Shown: positions 29,101 to 35,868, counted from the first letter of the stretch. The stretch: DNA of 64,000 nt from Frankia sp. AiPa1 (GCF_023243075.1 NZ_JALKFZ020000034.1:1-64000); one strand, 5' to 3'. Numbers and translations are program-made. Notes: generated by a model not told the origin, from the letters alone.

Positions 29101-29579
29101 ACGAACGCCAAGCCGTCCGCGTGGGTGCCGCCGTACTGATAGGTGTTGAAGGTCACGTCCAGGCCCTGCGAGGTCGGCACGCTCGCCGCCCCGAAGAGCC
29201 CACCCTCGACGAAGGTCGAACTATTGGTGAGACGCAGTTTCCCCGAGCCCGGGCTGTCCGTACTCGAGGTGCAGCTGCGCAGGACGCCGGTGGTCGAGTT
29301 CCCGGCCGCCGTAAGGCAGGCCGTATTCGAACCAGCGGCACCAGTCGGCAGCGCGGGCAGAACGACGCTGCCGACTCCGTCGGGAATGTTGTTATGGAAA
29401 GGCTGGTCGAACAGCAGAGTCCCGGCGGCAGAGGCTACATTGGGGGCGAGAGCCGACATTGAGCCGGTAACAATCAGGCTGACCAACGCCATAACCAGTA
29501 CCTTGAGCGCCTGCCGATGCCGAATGGCCGCAGACGTCCAGAGCGGTCGTCGCCGTCTCGATCCCCTCACACCGTTCAT
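20187..29579 (-). CDS. Giant DUF11-repeat surface adhesin with L-type lectin domain
   Basis: About 3130 residues. A basic signal peptide ends near residue 53. A bacterial L-type lectin-like domain (about 54-370; GGLFGA, THADGLAFVAS, FHEVDNARV) comes first, then one DUF11, an IPT-like domain, two FN3 domains, three He_PIG domains (repeated WSVSxGxLPPGxxLN) and 15 tandem DUF11 repeats (about 1053-3004). A unique 125-residue C-terminal module follows, homologous to the small secreted protein at 30847. There is no LPxTG motif or C-terminal membrane helix, so retention must be indirect. Each array repeat ends in a conserved Cys pair, likely disulfide-bonded. GTG 29582 is an equally possible start. 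Function inferred: carbohydrate-binding stalk-like adhesin. Confidence 0.9.
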   Translation of the reverse strand: MNGVRGSRRRRPLWTSAAIRHRQALKVLVMALVSLIVTGSMSALAPNVASAAGTLLFDQPFHNNIPDGVGSVVLPALPTGAAGSNTACLTAAGNSTTGVLRSCTSSTDSPGSGKLRLTNSSTFVEGGLFGAASVPTSQGLDVTFNTYQYGGTHADGLAFVASAVNPAAPTAPANIGQPGGALGYTPASGSLAGLSNGYLGIGLDVFGNYSSSTYQGSGCTNPAYISTTGRVPGQVVVRGPGAGLVGYCALNSTATTTASPPVALGATARAASLVPVEVVINPTGQTIVTNSGVSAAPSTYKVVFTPVGGTPRTLQGALPTVPAGLYPSSTWTTAAGIPRQLAFGWVASTGSVTDFHEVDNARVVTFNPVPQLNVAATSYNGPTPQPGDPVNYTVTAGVSAGADEASPISVTETVPVNVVPVGAFGAGWVCQAPVGRSITCTNSNGPFLGGTTLTPLNVVAIVTGSGVTPSLIQTTSVSTSSANDANPGFANTTTAGTVPATPTALAASPTSGTISGGGAVRVAGSNISGATAIEIGTTAQQQAGTPVVLLPCQSGPAAGCFTVNGDGSLQISSMPARASAAAVGVTVVTSGVAGVASYVYTSTPATAAAPTATAGITSATVTWVAPASNGSAITGYIVTPIRAGVAQTAVSFDASTTTRTLSSLTAGASYTFTVTAINAIGTGQASPPSVAVVPYALPAAPAITAVSAGSTSATLSWTAPASNGSAITGYTVTPYIAGVAQTPQTFTGTATTQTISGLTGGTSYTFRVAAINAAGTGPQSAASSAVTINGSPSLALPPPPAGGVGAAYSDQFTVTGGTSPFVWSVSSGSLPPGLALNGATGLLSGTPTAAGSYPFTVRVVDASGQAATQNLTVSIASAPTLPFPPPPAGEVGVVYSDQLTVSGGTSPFVWSVSAGALPPGVTLNASTGLLSGTPTTAGTASFAVRVVDALGLSATRTVSLPIAARPTLGFPAPPAAQVGVPYSNTLVVTGGTAPFAWSVTAGTLPPGITLNPSTGTLSGTPTTTGSYPFTVQVSDAFGVTATQAVTLSVTAGPIVIAKSASTSSAAPGNTVNYTITATNTAAAAFSGVTFTDALAGVLDDAVYNGDAAATTGTVAFTSPNVTWTGNLAAGAAVTVTYSVTVANPDTGNKILSNAVTSSTVGTTCPAGGTDPRCVDAVTVSVLTITSSSTVTTTQPGAVVGFTYTAVNNGQTPYPNATFSVPLGNLLDDATYNLDGQATSGSIALVGSDLVWTGSLAPGASVTTTSSVTVNSPDTANKVLSATIRSTMQGNTCPAAAPAPACTSTVPVLTPGLAITTTADVSTTTPGGTITYTLALTNTGETPYTGASVTDSLARVLPDATYNGDATASTGSLSYTAPNLTWTGDLAVGGSATITFTVTVLNPDPGDRLLVNAVTSPVIGSNCPVGGSAPACSAVVNVLLPALTIAKSASSATTTPGGVVTYTVAVTNSGQTPYLGASFTDSLSDVLDDATYNADVTASVGTASYAAPTLTWTGDLTAGATATIVYSVTTHTANTGDGLLTNTLTSPTLGSNCPTGSTDPRCTATVKVSSLHIVGFANVATTTPGSVVVFTSTYTNTGQTPYTGISASIIGADIADDITPTGDQHASSGTLSIGGTGAVWTGDIPVGATVTITGSLLVNNPDTGNRVLNGRIIANVPGSNCPDGSTDPACSSSIPVLLPGLIIATSADTATTLPGATVGYTMTVTNSGQTPYTGATVSNSLAGLVDEADYNADAAASSGSVSYAAPVLTWTGDLGVGAVVTITFSATVHAADVGGGKLLVTVASSSEPGNTCPPATGNPACTTNVAILTPALTITQTADSATAVPGATVAYTITVTNSGQTPYPAATFSTSLAGVLDDAVYNADATASVGAVSFSTPTLTWTGSLNPGASATISYTVTVDNPVPGDRSLTNTVVSSTTGSNCPSGGSDPRCTVTVTAVPAAELTFTKTAGAPSVARGGTLTYTIRVANTGLSPYLGAHFTDDLTDVLTNATYNNDAAASAGTVTYSEPVLSWTGNVPASAAVTITYSVVEAELGGDDILVNSVESDSSGGNCPVASTDPRCTATVSVSELNILYSANVTSTTPGGVVLYAVTFTNNGQTPYTGITVSLAGLDVADDVSAAGDQNASSGTLTVGTTGATWTGSIPVGATVTVSGSVQVNDPDTGNRVLNALATTDAPGSNCPVADPAPACALSVPVLLPGLTMTTSANTSITTPGGTVAYTTTITNSGETPYTGATVANSLAGVLDDATYNGDATASAGSLSFAAQTLTWTGDLAVDDVVTVTFTVTVGNPDQGDKILANLLSSTDAGSSCPPASGNPGCNGTVITLTPAVTIVKSASVASTVPGGTVTYTLAVTNVGQTPFTGATVSDALAGVLDDATYNNDAAASVGTVAFVSPTLTWTGSLNPGSSATITYSVTTLASGSGDGTLVNTVSSTVAGNNCATGSTDPRCSVSVPVSALTITLALDASTAIPGQVVSLTLTATNSGQIAYTNAVVNANLAGAVDDVDYNGDGTATTGSLQLDIPTGQLVWTGDLAPGQSVVITASATVKSPDPGDKMAHVFASSSAAGSSCPPGSPSPACSATVDILTPQLTITKAADTTTTTPGSAVTYTITVTNSGESPYTGATVNDQLGSVLNDSVYNNDASTTGGTVTYTAPTVSWSGNLAVGASATITYSITVNNPDLGDRVMINTVTSDALGSTCPSGGGGAPACRAVVSVLVPALTITKRAATGTGNATVVAGSPIDYTVTVQNTGQTPYTGASFTDDLARVLDDAVYNADAAASTGVVSFTSPDLTWTGDLAVGATATITYSVTTALPANGDRLATNAIASTTPGSTCVVGGGAADCTTTTAVLIPALSIIKTADQTSAVVDSTIQYTITATNTGASAYTGATITDDLASVVGNAVYNADATATAGAVTYAAPTLTWTGNLAVGAAVTITYSVTVDDAATPGAVLTNRVASSAAGSTCTGAGAEPACTTSTTVLAQSLTFTGLTSSFALTGEPGSTATQDAAVTMTVTTNSANGYTVAVQGTSPTLTPATPGNGDSIPMGSLLVRAPGTSGFQPLSDVAAVNVHSQGQQSAPNGDAISNDYSIHIPFVASDTYSTTLDYIAATQ
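20570..26424 (-). repeat. Fifteen tandem DUF11 repeats inside the adhesin gene
   Basis: Each unit of about 130 codons contains PGxxVxYTxxxTNxGxTPYTGA, a DDAxYN turn, LTWTGDLxxGA and a terminal NCP...PxC pair. Units 2, 5, 9 and 12 are variants that keep the frame but diverge in the middle; each follows a unit ending DPRC. This spacing points to growth by duplication of groups of three or four units. Confidence 0.88.
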
Positions 29580-29625
29580 CACTGCAAGTATAAATGAAGT
29601 TACCTACGGTATTCGGAGATGCTGG

Positions 29626-30804
29626 CTAACGATCCGGCGTGTCGTTTCCGGGATCCCCGTCCGGCTTCAGAAGATCTTCGGGCGGATCGCCGCCCGCAAT
29701 CCCGGAGGCGGCGGAGGAATGCGTGGAAGTCCCCGTCCGCCCGGAACCGGTAGGATCACCGAGGTCTTCTCGCCGCCGCAACGCACGGGCCTCCGCCATC
29801 ACCCGGGCGCGATACCCCCGGCGTACGAACAGGCCGAACAGCAAGATGGCAAGAACTCCGACCAGTACGGCCACTGCCTGGCGAAGCGGGAAGACGACCA
29901 CGGTGGCACGCGCGGTGGCGAGAGTCCCGCCCCGGCCAGAAACGGCGACGGTCGCATGGCATACACATATGAGTGGCGGGTTGTCCCACCGCGCGGTGAC
30001 CTGCCGCGTCGAGCCGCGCTGCACCGTGAAGTCCGGGAATGCGACGTCGTGCCCGCCGACGCTGATGTTGAGGTGGCCTTTTCCGCGAAAATCCCGATGA
30101 ACGGTCCCGGTGTCCCGGAGGACGGCGGTGAAGTCGATGGGACCGCCCGTCGCGAACCCCGACGTCCGCACGGAGGAGATCTTCACGGTGTCGTCGACCG
30201 GGCCGGGCACCGTGATGAAGAGCGGGACCCCGATCCCCCGGTTCAGCTTGATCTGCTTCTCGTCCTTGCCGGGAGGAACCATGAACAGGATCGCGACCTG
30301 GTGGTCGCCCGGCTCGGGGTGCTCGGGAACGGCGATCCGCACGGCCACCACCTGGCGTGCTCCCGGCGCCAGGTGGAAGTTCACCGGGCTGGCCGATAGC
30401 CAGGTCATCGCCGAGTAGGGAGCCTCCTCATGCTGGAACTGGAGGGTCCCGTTCCGTCCCGCCGTGAAGCCGGCCCGGTTCACCACGATGTTGAGGGGCA
30501 GCCGGCCGTGGTTGGTCACGGCGAAATGCTGGTCCTTCGAGAGCTGTTCCTGCGGTATGACCAGTCTTGTCGGGCTCACTGTCAACGCGAAGTCCGGTGT
30601 CGGCCCGGCGGAGGCCCGCGCCGAAGGTGCGGGGGATGCGGCGAGAGCGGCGGACCCTGGACCAGCCAGGGCCGCCCCCCACAAAAGCAGTACCGCGACG
30701 GCAGACGCACGCCGACCCAGTCGAAGCCGGTTGGTCACCGTTGCCCCGCCGTCATAGGTACCGTCCCCTGTCAACAGCCTCAATCGGCTTCCAGATCGGG
30801 GCAT
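29626..30804 (-). CDS. DUF916 / WxL-interacting-protein-like membrane protein
   Basis: 392 residues. After a signal peptide (VAVLLLWGAALAGPGSAALAA) comes a DUF916-like domain: DFALTVSPTRLVIPQEQLSKDQHFAVTNHGRLPLNIVV..., with SASPVNFHLAPGARQVVAVRIAVPEHPEPGDHQVAILFMVP. A second beta domain (FTAVLRDTGTVHRDFRGKGHLNI) resembles DUF3324. A single membrane helix (AVAVLVGVLAILLFGLFV) and a basic cytoplasmic tail end the protein. In Firmicutes this architecture belongs to WxLIP proteins that tether WxL proteins. It lies 42 bp from the small secreted protein and 43 bp from the adhesin. GTG 30738 is an alternative start that would shorten the leader. Confidence 0.83.
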   Translation of the reverse strand: MPRSGSRLRLLTGDGTYDGGATVTNRLRLGRRASAVAVLLLWGAALAGPGSAALAASPAPSARASAGPTPDFALTVSPTRLVIPQEQLSKDQHFAVTNHGRLPLNIVVNRAGFTAGRNGTLQFQHEEAPYSAMTWLSASPVNFHLAPGARQVVAVRIAVPEHPEPGDHQVAILFMVPPGKDEKQIKLNRGIGVPLFITVPGPVDDTVKISSVRTSGFATGGPIDFTAVLRDTGTVHRDFRGKGHLNISVGGHDVAFPDFTVQRGSTRQVTARWDNPPLICVCHATVAVSGRGGTLATARATVVVFPLRQAVAVLVGVLAILLFGLFVRRGYRARVMAEARALRRREDLGDPTGSGRTGTSTHSSAASGIAGGDPPEDLLKPDGDPGNDTPDR

Positions 30805-30846
30805 ATATCCCCGACCGCCAGGTCGTACCGCCCGGCCATGCAGTTG

Positions 30847-31392
30847 TTACAGGGTCGTGGCAACATAGTCGAGCACCGCGGAGTAGGTGTCCGGGATGAC
30901 GAACGGAATCGTGATCTGATAGTTGTTGGTGATGGTGTCACCCAACTCTGCCGAGGGGGTCGCCTGCGTGTGCACCTGCACCGGAGTGCCAAATATCAGC
31001 GGCGAGAATGTCGTGGTTCCCGCCTCTCGAACCCGGAGGTTGCCGATCGGAATGGTGCTTGTGTTGCCCGGCGCGGTCGGGTTCAACGTCGGTGTCCTCG
31101 GCTGGACAGTCACGGCATATCCCTCATTATTGTTGGTCGCGACCGTCATGGTCACCGGCGGCACGGTGGTCGAGACGGTCTCACCCGGGTTACCCGTCAG
31201 CGAAAAGGATGGGACGAGACCGGTCAGTGTGATCGATGAGCCCACCACGACGTTGGCCGTGGTGCTCTCGGTGGCCGTCTGCCCCGGAACAGCATTTGCC
31301 CCGGTTGCCATACCAGCGAGGACCGTCACAACGCCCGCCGTCAGGACAAGTCCCCGCCTGCACGCGGAATACGATCGACTTTTCTTAGACAT
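30847..31392 (-). CDS. Small secreted beta-sandwich protein, WxL-like partner
   Basis: 181 residues. The signal peptide is clear (GLVLTAGVVTVLAGMATGANA, cleavage near residue 34). The mature part is one beta-rich domain with SITLTGLVPSFSLTGNPG, VTMTVATNNNEGYAVTVQ and the end PDTYSAVLDYVATTL. The same module closes the giant adhesin. No literal WxL motif is seen, so WxL-like rests on its size, export signal and DUF916 neighbour. It is the first gene of the minus-strand operon. Inferred role: a surface subunit held by the DUF916 protein. Confidence 0.8.
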   Translation of the reverse strand: MSKKSRSYSACRRGLVLTAGVVTVLAGMATGANAVPGQTATESTTANVVVGSSITLTGLVPSFSLTGNPGETVSTTVPPVTMTVATNNNEGYAVTVQPRTPTLNPTAPGNTSTIPIGNLRVREAGTTTFSPLIFGTPVQVHTQATPSAELGDTITNNYQITIPFVIPDTYSAVLDYVATTL

Positions 31393-31981
31393 TCAAGACC
31401 CCGTTCACTCGGAACAACTACAGAGAGTGTTTTCACGGTCGCCCTCAACGTCAAGGACCTCTGGTCTGCACCGATACCGGCCGGCCCGCTGCCTGTGGAT
31501 ATCGCGGCTCCGCAGCGGGACGAACCATCTGGTAAGCGATCAGCCCGAGCGACACGACCGCGATTCGGCCGGAGCGGGCACGTTCCGCAGCGGCAATCTC
31601 CGCCGCGCCCTGCCCCACAACAGATGTGGGCAGCCGCCCCGCCGCCCGCATCCGCCAGCACGGCGTGAGAGACCCAGCCATCACCAACTGGACCCGGTGC
31701 GGCCGGGACTGGCCGGGCGCACACGACCGGCTGGGCGGTTACACCCAACCGTGGCCTGGGCAGACATCACTCGCCAGACCGCGCGGACGGCGCGGTCCCC
31801 GGGCCCCACACGTCACGTCGCGGGGCCCGGCGGGGGTGCCGTGACCGGCCACTCGTCACGTATCCACCGGATCACGGGCATCCACGACCGTTCCGCTCGT
31901 GCCGCCGCGGAGTTGGCCGCGAGCCAGGGCCGCGCTACGTTACTCTGCGTAACTGACGGTGCGGCTGCACGGGGGGATCTT
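31393..31981 (+). promoter_or_regulatory. Divergent control region of the surface locus
   Basis: This 589-base gap separates the two divergent surface operons and has no supported gene. GTTAC-TCTGC-GTAAC at 31939-31953 is an operator-like inverted repeat 28 bases upstream of the small plus-strand ORF. GC content is slightly lower near the small secreted protein start. Confidence 0.5.
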
Positions 31982-32113
31982 ATGACAGCGGGACCGTTGC
32001 TGGATTCGGTGGACCATCAACATTGCCCCGCATCTGACGCCTTCGGCGTTCGCGTCCCCATGCTCCCTTGGGGTTGTTCCACCGGATACGCGGCCGAATC
32101 CGCGACGTCATGA
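31982..32113 (+). CDS. Small ORF coupled to the DUF11-sortase operon
   Basis: 43 codons from ATG 31982, preceded by GGGGGGA with a 4-base spacer, the best ribosome binding site in this stretch. The stop TGA overlaps the next gene's ATG (ATGA at 32110-32113), typical of translational coupling. The peptide (MTAGPLLDSVDHQHCPASDA...) has two Cys and no membrane helix, and I do not recognise it. It may act as a leader that opens the next ribosome site. Confidence 0.5.
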   Translation: MTAGPLLDSVDHQHCPASDAFGVRVPMLPWGCSTGYAAESATS

Positions 32114-33030
32114 GCGGCCGTCAGCAGCCGCCCGGCGACGACTCGGCCGGCCGGGCGGCACCGAGAGCCCTCCGTCGCTGGCCGCTGCTGTGCTCACTGA
32201 CGGTGTCCGGGCTGGTAGCCGCGATGGTCGCCCTGGCAGGACTGCCCGCCGGCGCGGATGCCAGTTCATCCCAAACCACGGTCGGCATCATCGTCACCGG
32301 GTCACCCGCGCTGACCATCACCAAACGCGGCGCCGTCGTGGCCGCCACTTCTGACGACAAGATCGGCGGCGCTCGTCGGGTGCGTTGGACGATCACGGTG
32401 ACCAACGCCGGCGACACGATGCTGACCGCGCTGACCGTGAGCGACCCCAAGGCAGGTCCAGTCCGTTGCCCCACCACATCCCTCGCCCCAAAGCAGGTTA
32501 TGACCTGCACTGCGCCTGACCATGTGATCACGGTCGGGGATGGCGCGGCGGGCGTGGTCACCAACGTGGCGACCGCGTCCGCTTCCGCTCCGGGTGGACA
32601 GATCGTCGCGCCGCCCGGATTCGCCAGTGTGCGGATCCCGACCACGAAGCCCGCTGTCATCTTCCTTCCCCCGCTGGGGATATTCGGGTTCCCCGGCGCT
32701 CCTCCCGGCAGCCCTGGTTCCGATGAGCATGCGGCGGGAGGCGGCGGGGGCGGCGCGCTTGACGGGGGCGGATCGCCCGGTGGGGCCGGCGGCAACGCAG
32801 GTGGTGGCCCAAACGCCGCCGGGCCAGCGTCACCGAACGGCAGAGGCGGCCTGCCGTCCTCGGCGGCGGATCAACAGCGCGCCCATCCGCCGGTAGCCGT
32901 GGCGGGGGGACAGCCTGACAAGCCGGGGCACGGTGGCCTCACCCTGGTCCTACTCGGCGCGATCACCGCCGTCGGCGCCCTCGCCGCTCTCGGGGTGCGC
33001 GCCAGCCGGCGGACCAGACGCCGGCGTTGA
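32110..33030 (+). CDS. Secreted, membrane-anchored DUF11-domain protein
   Basis: 306 residues. A signal peptide (LLCSLTVSGLVAAMVALAGLPAGADA) is followed by one DUF11 domain (RRVRWTITVTNAGDTMLTALTVSDPKAG with PTTSLAPKQVMTC). A Gly/Pro-rich flexible stretch of about 100 residues leads to a C-terminal helix (GLTLVLLGAITAVGALAALGV) and a basic tail, RRTRRRR. The pattern resembles sortase-type anchoring without a recognisable LPxTG. ATG 32110 is chosen for its overlap with the small upstream ORF; the TTG at 32068 has no ribosome site. The sortase start overlaps its stop. Confidence 0.8.
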   Translation: MSGRQQPPGDDSAGRAAPRALRRWPLLCSLTVSGLVAAMVALAGLPAGADASSSQTTVGIIVTGSPALTITKRGAVVAATSDDKIGGARRVRWTITVTNAGDTMLTALTVSDPKAGPVRCPTTSLAPKQVMTCTAPDHVITVGDGAAGVVTNVATASASAPGGQIVAPPGFASVRIPTTKPAVIFLPPLGIFGFPGAPPGSPGSDEHAAGGGGGGALDGGGSPGGAGGNAGGGPNAAGPASPNGRGGLPSSAADQQRAHPPVAVAGGQPDKPGHGGLTLVLLGAITAVGALAALGVRASRRTRRRR

Positions 33031-33899
33031 TCCGATGGCCGATGGAACGCCGCCAGCGAGTTGACCGCGGCTCGTCACCGGTGACCACGAGATGCACGTC
33101 CGGTTCGGTGATCGCCCTCGGTACCCTGGTCATCGTCGGGATCGTGCTGGTCATCCTGGGATGGCCGTCCAGGCCCACTCCCATGGCCGCTCCGTTGCCC
33201 CCGGACCACGGGCCGCGTGTACCCGGTCCGCGGCCGGGACTCGGCGGTGCAAGAGCGCTCCAGATCCCGCGACACCAGACAGATCTGCCACCGTCCAGCC
33301 TTCGGATACCGTCGCTCGGCGTCACCGCCAGAATCGGCGTGGCCAGCGAGGAGAACGGCACCCTCATTCCGCCGCGGACACCAACCGAGGTCGGACTGTG
33401 GTCCGGTTCGGCTGCGCTGGGCGCCGGTGCCGGCGAAGTAACGATTGTCGGACACGTGAACTGGCGGGGAATGCCTCCATTCGCATTCGGACGCCTGGCC
33501 GATCTGCGTGCCGGAGACCTCGTCTTCACCAGCGATCCGCACGGAGTCCAGACCGCGTGGCAGGTTCTGCGGGTCTTCGCGCGTCCCAAGGCCGACGGCG
33601 TCGATCCGACTGCGTTCGCCGGACCCGGCGGCCCACGCCAACTGATCATGATTACCTGTGGTGGAGCGTTCGATGTCCGCGCCGGCTCCTATTTTGACAA
33701 CGTGTACGTACGTGCGGTGCCCGCGTCATCCAAGATGACCGCCCGAACGGGGCCGGGAGGTGACACTCTGCGAGGGAGGCGTGCTCCAGGGCCAGGCCGT
33801 GGCCAACATCTACAACAACGGCGGACTGGTGCCGGCCACCCATTACTCGAAGGCGGGCGTGAGCCCGTGCTATGGATTTCACGCTTCCTTCCCAGGTAA
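33027..33899 (+). CDS. Class F-type sortase
   Basis: 290 residues from TTG 33027, whose TTGA overlaps the previous stop; in-frame ATG 33042 is the alternative. One membrane helix lies near the N-terminus (SVIALGTLVIVGIVLVIL). The catalytic histidine is in VTIVGHVNW, the cysteine in IMITCGGAFD and the arginine in FDNVYVRAVP, the His-Cys-Arg order of sortases; the actinobacterial spacing fits class F. The family domain ends near residue 235. The remaining 55 residues are Arg/Gly-rich and look like read-through into decayed sequence. Probable substrates are the neighbouring surface proteins, although no standard sorting motif is visible in them. Confidence 0.85.
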   Translation: MIRWPMERRQRVDRGSSPVTTRCTSGSVIALGTLVIVGIVLVILGWPSRPTPMAAPLPPDHGPRVPGPRPGLGGARALQIPRHQTDLPPSSLRIPSLGVTARIGVASEENGTLIPPRTPTEVGLWSGSAALGAGAGEVTIVGHVNWRGMPPFAFGRLADLRAGDLVFTSDPHGVQTAWQVLRVFARPKADGVDPTAFAGPGGPRQLIMITCGGAFDVRAGSYFDNVYVRAVPASSKMTARTGPGGDTLRGRRAPGPGRGQHLQQRRTGAGHPLLEGGREPVLWISRFLPR

Positions 33900-33968
33900 C
33901 AGGAAAATCAACAACAAGGGCAACTACCAACTTTCCGGGGCTCACCCTGTAACGGAGGGTGGCCATTT

Positions 33969-34136
33969 GCGGCGACCGAGGGTGCGCTGGAGCGCCACGG
34001 CTTCACGAAGGCGAGGATCAACGGCAGCCATCACGTCATGCGGTACCCGGACGGGCGTGGCAGGACGGTCCCCGTGCACGGCACCCGCGACCTGCCCAAG
34101 GGCACCCCGCGCGGCGTTCTGAACCCGTCGGCCTGA
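33969..34136 (+). pseudogene. HicA-type mRNA interferase remnant
   Basis: The frame ending at TGA 34134 reads LERHGFTKARINGSHHVMRY, then GRTVPVHGTRDLPKGTPRGVL. This is the HicA dsRBD-like fold with its catalytic histidine (GSHHV). No start codon exists in frame, and the last helix is replaced by NPSA. It is a decayed toxin with no HicB next to it. Confidence 0.65.
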
Positions 34137-34256
34137 CGATCGAGGAGCTTGCCCCCTAGCAGAAGCTGCATCAGCGTCCGAGTGGGCGGAGTAAGAAGTA
34201 GATATCGGACGCCCGGTTCCGTGATCGCTGACTGAAGTGGTTCCGAGGAGACGTCG

Positions 34257-35198
34257 ATGACATCGCCGAGCCCGTCACCGCGCTGGGGGGTCAACCTTCC
34301 GCTGCCCGGTCTGCCGTTGCGCGAGCAGGGGCGGATAGTACGGGTGCTGCCGGACCTGGGTTTCACCGACGTGTGGACGGCTGAGGGGGGCGGCATCGAC
34401 GCGTTCACCCCGCTGGCCGCAGCCGCCGCCTGGCAGCCTCGGCTTCGGGTGGGCACCGGGGTGGTGCCAGCGCAGACCCGCGGCGCCGGGGTGCTCGCGC
34501 AGACCGCGCTGGGCCTGGCCGAACTGGCCGAGGGAGGCGTGCTGCTGGGCGTCGGCTCGTCAGTGCCCGCGCACGTGACCGCGTTGAACGGGCTGCCGCA
34601 CGGCAGGCCCCTGGAAACCGTGCGGAACACGGTGCGCGCCTTGCGGCAGAACCTGGCCGGCCAGGTCCCGAAGCCGCCGAAGGTGATCGTGGGCGCCCTG
34701 CGACCGAGGATGCTGCGGCTGGGGTACGAGGAGGCGGACGGTGCGATCCTCAACGTGCTCTGCGCGCGGGACGTGCCACGGGTGATCGAGGCCGCCGGCG
34801 GTCCGCGATCGGACCGGGAGACCGTGGTCAAGCTCTTCCTGTGTCCGACGGAGGACATCGCGACCGCCCGGCAGGCAGGCCGCGCCTTCCTCGGTTGGAT
34901 TCTCAACCAAGCGCCCTACCACGCCTTTCACGAATGGCTGGGCCGCGGGGAGGTGCTGCGGGCCTCGTACGAGCGCTATCAGGCCGGGGACCGCCGCGGC
35001 GCCGAGCTGGCCCTGCCCGACGACCTCGTCGACGAGCTGTGGCTCAGCGGGCGCCCGGCCGAACTTCGCGACCGGATCGCCGGCTTCCTCCATCCCGGCG
35101 TCACGACCATCCTGCTCTATGTGGCCGGGACTCCCGAGCTCGTCGCCGATCCCGCGCGGCTGCCCCAACTGCTGGCCGATCTGCGTCCGGACGCCTGA
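34257..35198 (+). CDS. LLM-class flavin/F420-dependent oxidoreductase
   Basis: 313 residues of the luciferase-like monooxygenase TIM barrel. It begins WGVNLPLPGLP. LGFTDVWTAEGGGIDAFTPLAAAA is the typical beta2 segment, and LRVGTGVVPAQTRGAGVLAQTALGLAEL follows. In actinobacteria such proteins usually use coenzyme F420 or FMN. The substrate cannot be predicted. ATG 34257 follows GAGGAGACGTCG. The gene stands alone between pseudogenes and a NUDIX gene. Confidence 0.88.
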   Translation: MTSPSPSPRWGVNLPLPGLPLREQGRIVRVLPDLGFTDVWTAEGGGIDAFTPLAAAAAWQPRLRVGTGVVPAQTRGAGVLAQTALGLAELAEGGVLLGVGSSVPAHVTALNGLPHGRPLETVRNTVRALRQNLAGQVPKPPKVIVGALRPRMLRLGYEEADGAILNVLCARDVPRVIEAAGGPRSDRETVVKLFLCPTEDIATARQAGRAFLGWILNQAPYHAFHEWLGRGEVLRASYERYQAGDRRGAELALPDDLVDELWLSGRPAELRDRIAGFLHPGVTTILLYVAGTPELVADPARLPQLLADLRPDA

Positions 35199-35280
35199 TC
35201 GAGACGACGCTGACCGAGGTGAGCCTCGGTGGCCGGAGCCCTCATCAGGATGACGGCGACCGAGTCGCCACCTTCGCGGC

Positions 35281-35322
35281 GGGCCTCCCGCGCAGCGGGG
35301 CGGGCCTCCCGCGCAGCGGGGC
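35281..35322 (+). repeat. Two 21-base tandem repeats with hairpin potential
   Basis: The unit GGGCCTCCCGCGCAGCGGGGC occurs twice in tandem. Each unit contains CCCGC-GCA-GCGGG, so the pair may form hairpins after the LLM gene stop. Confidence 0.6.
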
Positions 35323-35370
35323 GTCCGCCTCGCCGGCACAGCCGTCTATCGGCAGACATATGATTTCCGA

Positions 35371-35868
35371 ATGTCATCGCCGAAGCTGCGCCACTCGGTG
35401 CGGGCGCTCATCCTCGACGAGGACGAGCGAATTCTGCTATGCCGTCTGACGATCCCGAAGCCGGGCGGTACGGTCATCGTCTGGGCAACTCCTGGCGGCG
35501 GCATCGAGTCGGGCGAGACGCCCCTGGTCGCCCTGCGGCGTGAACTGCGTGAAGAGGTAGGGCTGGCAGTCGACGCTGACCCAGCGCATGTCTGGCATCA
35601 GCAGGTCATTGCGCCCGGATATGCGGCAGGCTATGACGGCGTCATCAACGACTACTACATCGTCCGCACGGCATCGTTTCGCCCCCGAGGCACCATGTCC
35701 GACGACGAGCTCGCTGCCGAGCACATTGACGGCCTTCGCTGGTGGCGGCTGCGGGATATCGCCGACTACTGCGGTCCCGACCTGTTCTCGCCCCGGAACC
35801 TGGCGTCACCATTGGCGACGCTGCTGTCCAGCGGGATTCCGGAGAGACCTGTTTTGCTAGGCCGGTGA
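35371..35868 (+). CDS. NUDIX hydrolase
   Basis: 165 residues. The NUDIX box GGGIESGETPLVALRRELREEVGL is complete (Gx5Ex7REUxEExGU) near residues 43-66, with the metal-binding glutamates present. It should hydrolyse a nucleoside diphosphate linked to another group. The N-terminus (RHSVRALILDEDERILLCRL) is typical. Its substrate is unknown, and no neighbour indicates one. Confidence 0.9.
   Translation: MSSPKLRHSVRALILDEDERILLCRLTIPKPGGTVIVWATPGGGIESGETPLVALRRELREEVGLAVDADPAHVWHQQVIAPGYAAGYDGVINDYYIVRTASFRPRGTMSDDELAAEHIDGLRWWRLRDIADYCGPDLFSPRNLASPLATLLSSGIPERPVLLGR

Noticed and set aside
30847-31392. Pilin or fimbrial subunit for the small secreted protein
   Set aside because: No sorting signal, no pilin motif and no cysteine. 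The homologous module at the adhesin end and the DUF916 neighbour fit a tethered surface module better.
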